NCBI GenBank assembly: GCA_028821775.1
Contig: JAPKFB010000019.1
Location: forward strand, 1 to 64,000
Source of the DNA: Roseibacillus sp.
GTDB taxonomy: Bacteria; Verrucomicrobiota; Verrucomicrobiia; Verrucomicrobiales; Akkermansiaceae
Length of the DNA: 64,000 bases
Direction: 5' to 3'
Both the position numbers and the translations under genes were made by a program. Each line of letters starts with the position of its first letter. Within the stretch, counting starts at the first letter, position 1. Under the pieces are notes generated by a model, which made no database searches, was not told the origin of the DNA, and saw only the letters and a list, made by a program, of their open reading frames with translations. Positions 63,511 to 64,000 of this stretch are shown here, in pieces.

Positions 63511-64000
63511 TCAGAGCAGCAGGGTCCATCCCTTCGCGCCGAGTTCCTCGGCAAAGTCCCGGTGAAGATACACCGCGTCTTCCTTCCGCAACTTGGTCTT
63601 CGAGATTCTTCGCGCCTGATAATCGACATAATACGGACCCATGAGCGACTCGGGCAGGAGGGCATCAACTTCGCCCTCACCTGCATTCTCCTCAATCACG
63701 AGGAGTTGGATCCCGCTCAGGAGATCCCCCAAACCACGGAGCACTTCCACTTCGTGGCCTTCCACGTCGAGTTTGATGACAGAAGGCACCAGATCCTCCT
63801 CCTCACAAACCATGGCGCCCGTTGAGACCGAAACACGAATCGTGGCTTGTCCCCGCTCCCCGTCATTCATCAATCGGTTGACTGGGGATCCCTCGTCGTC
63901 GGTGAAGGACAACTCCCCCACCTGATCGGAAAGAGCTTTTCGGATCACTTTCACATTCTTCCGATCATTGCTGGCAAGGTTGCGCTCCAACTGATCGGCC
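63511..64000 (-). CDS. FkbM family methyltransferase (partial, 5' end off window)
   Basis: C-terminal 163 residues only; the gene runs through the right edge. VIKLDVEGHEVEVLRGLGDL is the FkbM signature, with KVIRKALSDQVGELSF upstream. FkbM-type enzymes methylate sugar hydroxyls, among others, in polysaccharide and antibiotic loci. Because the start is missing, its length cannot be judged. Confidence 0.85.
   Translation of the reverse strand, partial: ADQLERNLASNDRKNVKVIRKALSDQVGELSFTDDEGSPVNRLMNDGERGQATIRVSVSTGAMVCEEEDLVPSVIKLDVEGHEVEVLRGLGDLLSGIQLLVIEENAGEGEVDALLPESLMGPYYVDYQARRISKTKLRKEDAVYLHRDFAEELGAKGWTLLL

Overview
The window looks like a chromosomal segment of a Verrucomicrobiota bacterium, probably an aquatic one; this is an inference. 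Base composition is GC-rich with strong third-position GC, so long false antisense frames are common. Family content fits that phylum: secreted PQQ-like beta-propellers beginning with a W-x-Q-F-R-G motif, a giant lamin-tail/CotH protein, a redoxin-cytochrome-copper monooxygenase fusion, a sigma-factor-like gene starting FPAARWSLV, and an exosortase/EpsI polysaccharide locus. No tRNA, rRNA, CRISPR array or intact transposon was found.

Region 1 (1-18.3 kb) is mostly exported proteins. It holds a 1.5 kaa lamin-tail/CotH protein with a coupled TPR scrap, three PQQ-like propellers (one with two EF-hand loops), the redoxin-cytochrome-monooxygenase fusion, a cytochrome c/propeller pair coupled by TGATG, an exported Cys/His hydrolase, a TPR protein, recO and a lipoprotein. 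A decayed radical SAM gene and a damaged sigma-like gene lie between them. The propellers, haem proteins and copper enzyme suggest a periplasmic redox or scavenging function, but no substrate can be named.

Region 2 (18.3-25.6 kb) is a nucleoside salvage cluster: a CNT nucleoside transporter, a XapX-type micro-protein, then deoA, deoB and deoD. Together they import nucleosides, split them to base plus (deoxy)ribose-1-phosphate and convert that to the 5-phosphate. A histidine phosphatase, a lipoprotein and prfB follow; prfB carries a textbook +1 programmed frameshift. Region 3 (25.6-33.2 kb) has decayed DNA, a PelD-like membrane GAF protein with a small membrane partner, an AT-richer gap, a PD40-M28-PDZ peptidase, trmD and a frameshifted gene remnant.

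Region 4 (33.2-50.1 kb) is mainly housekeeping: a cysteine synthase-like enzyme, yicC, an amidase lipoprotein, a ROK-like/PIG-L pair, hemB, cysS, a TM2 protein, a K+-channel-like protein, rlmN, and the leftward block prs-rplY-pth-rpsF plus ssb. Two convincing rho-independent terminators lie in that block. Region 5 (50.3-64 kb, all leftward, running off the right edge) is an exopolysaccharide locus: initiating sugar transferase, O-antigen ligase-like polymerase, DPPR-synthase-like UbiA protein, a GT-C-like protein, methyltransferase, EpsI, exosortase, three GT4 glycosyltransferases, a sulfotransferase and a partial FkbM methyltransferase. Small overlaps from the methyltransferase to the exosortase, and again among the glycosyltransferase genes, suggest operons.
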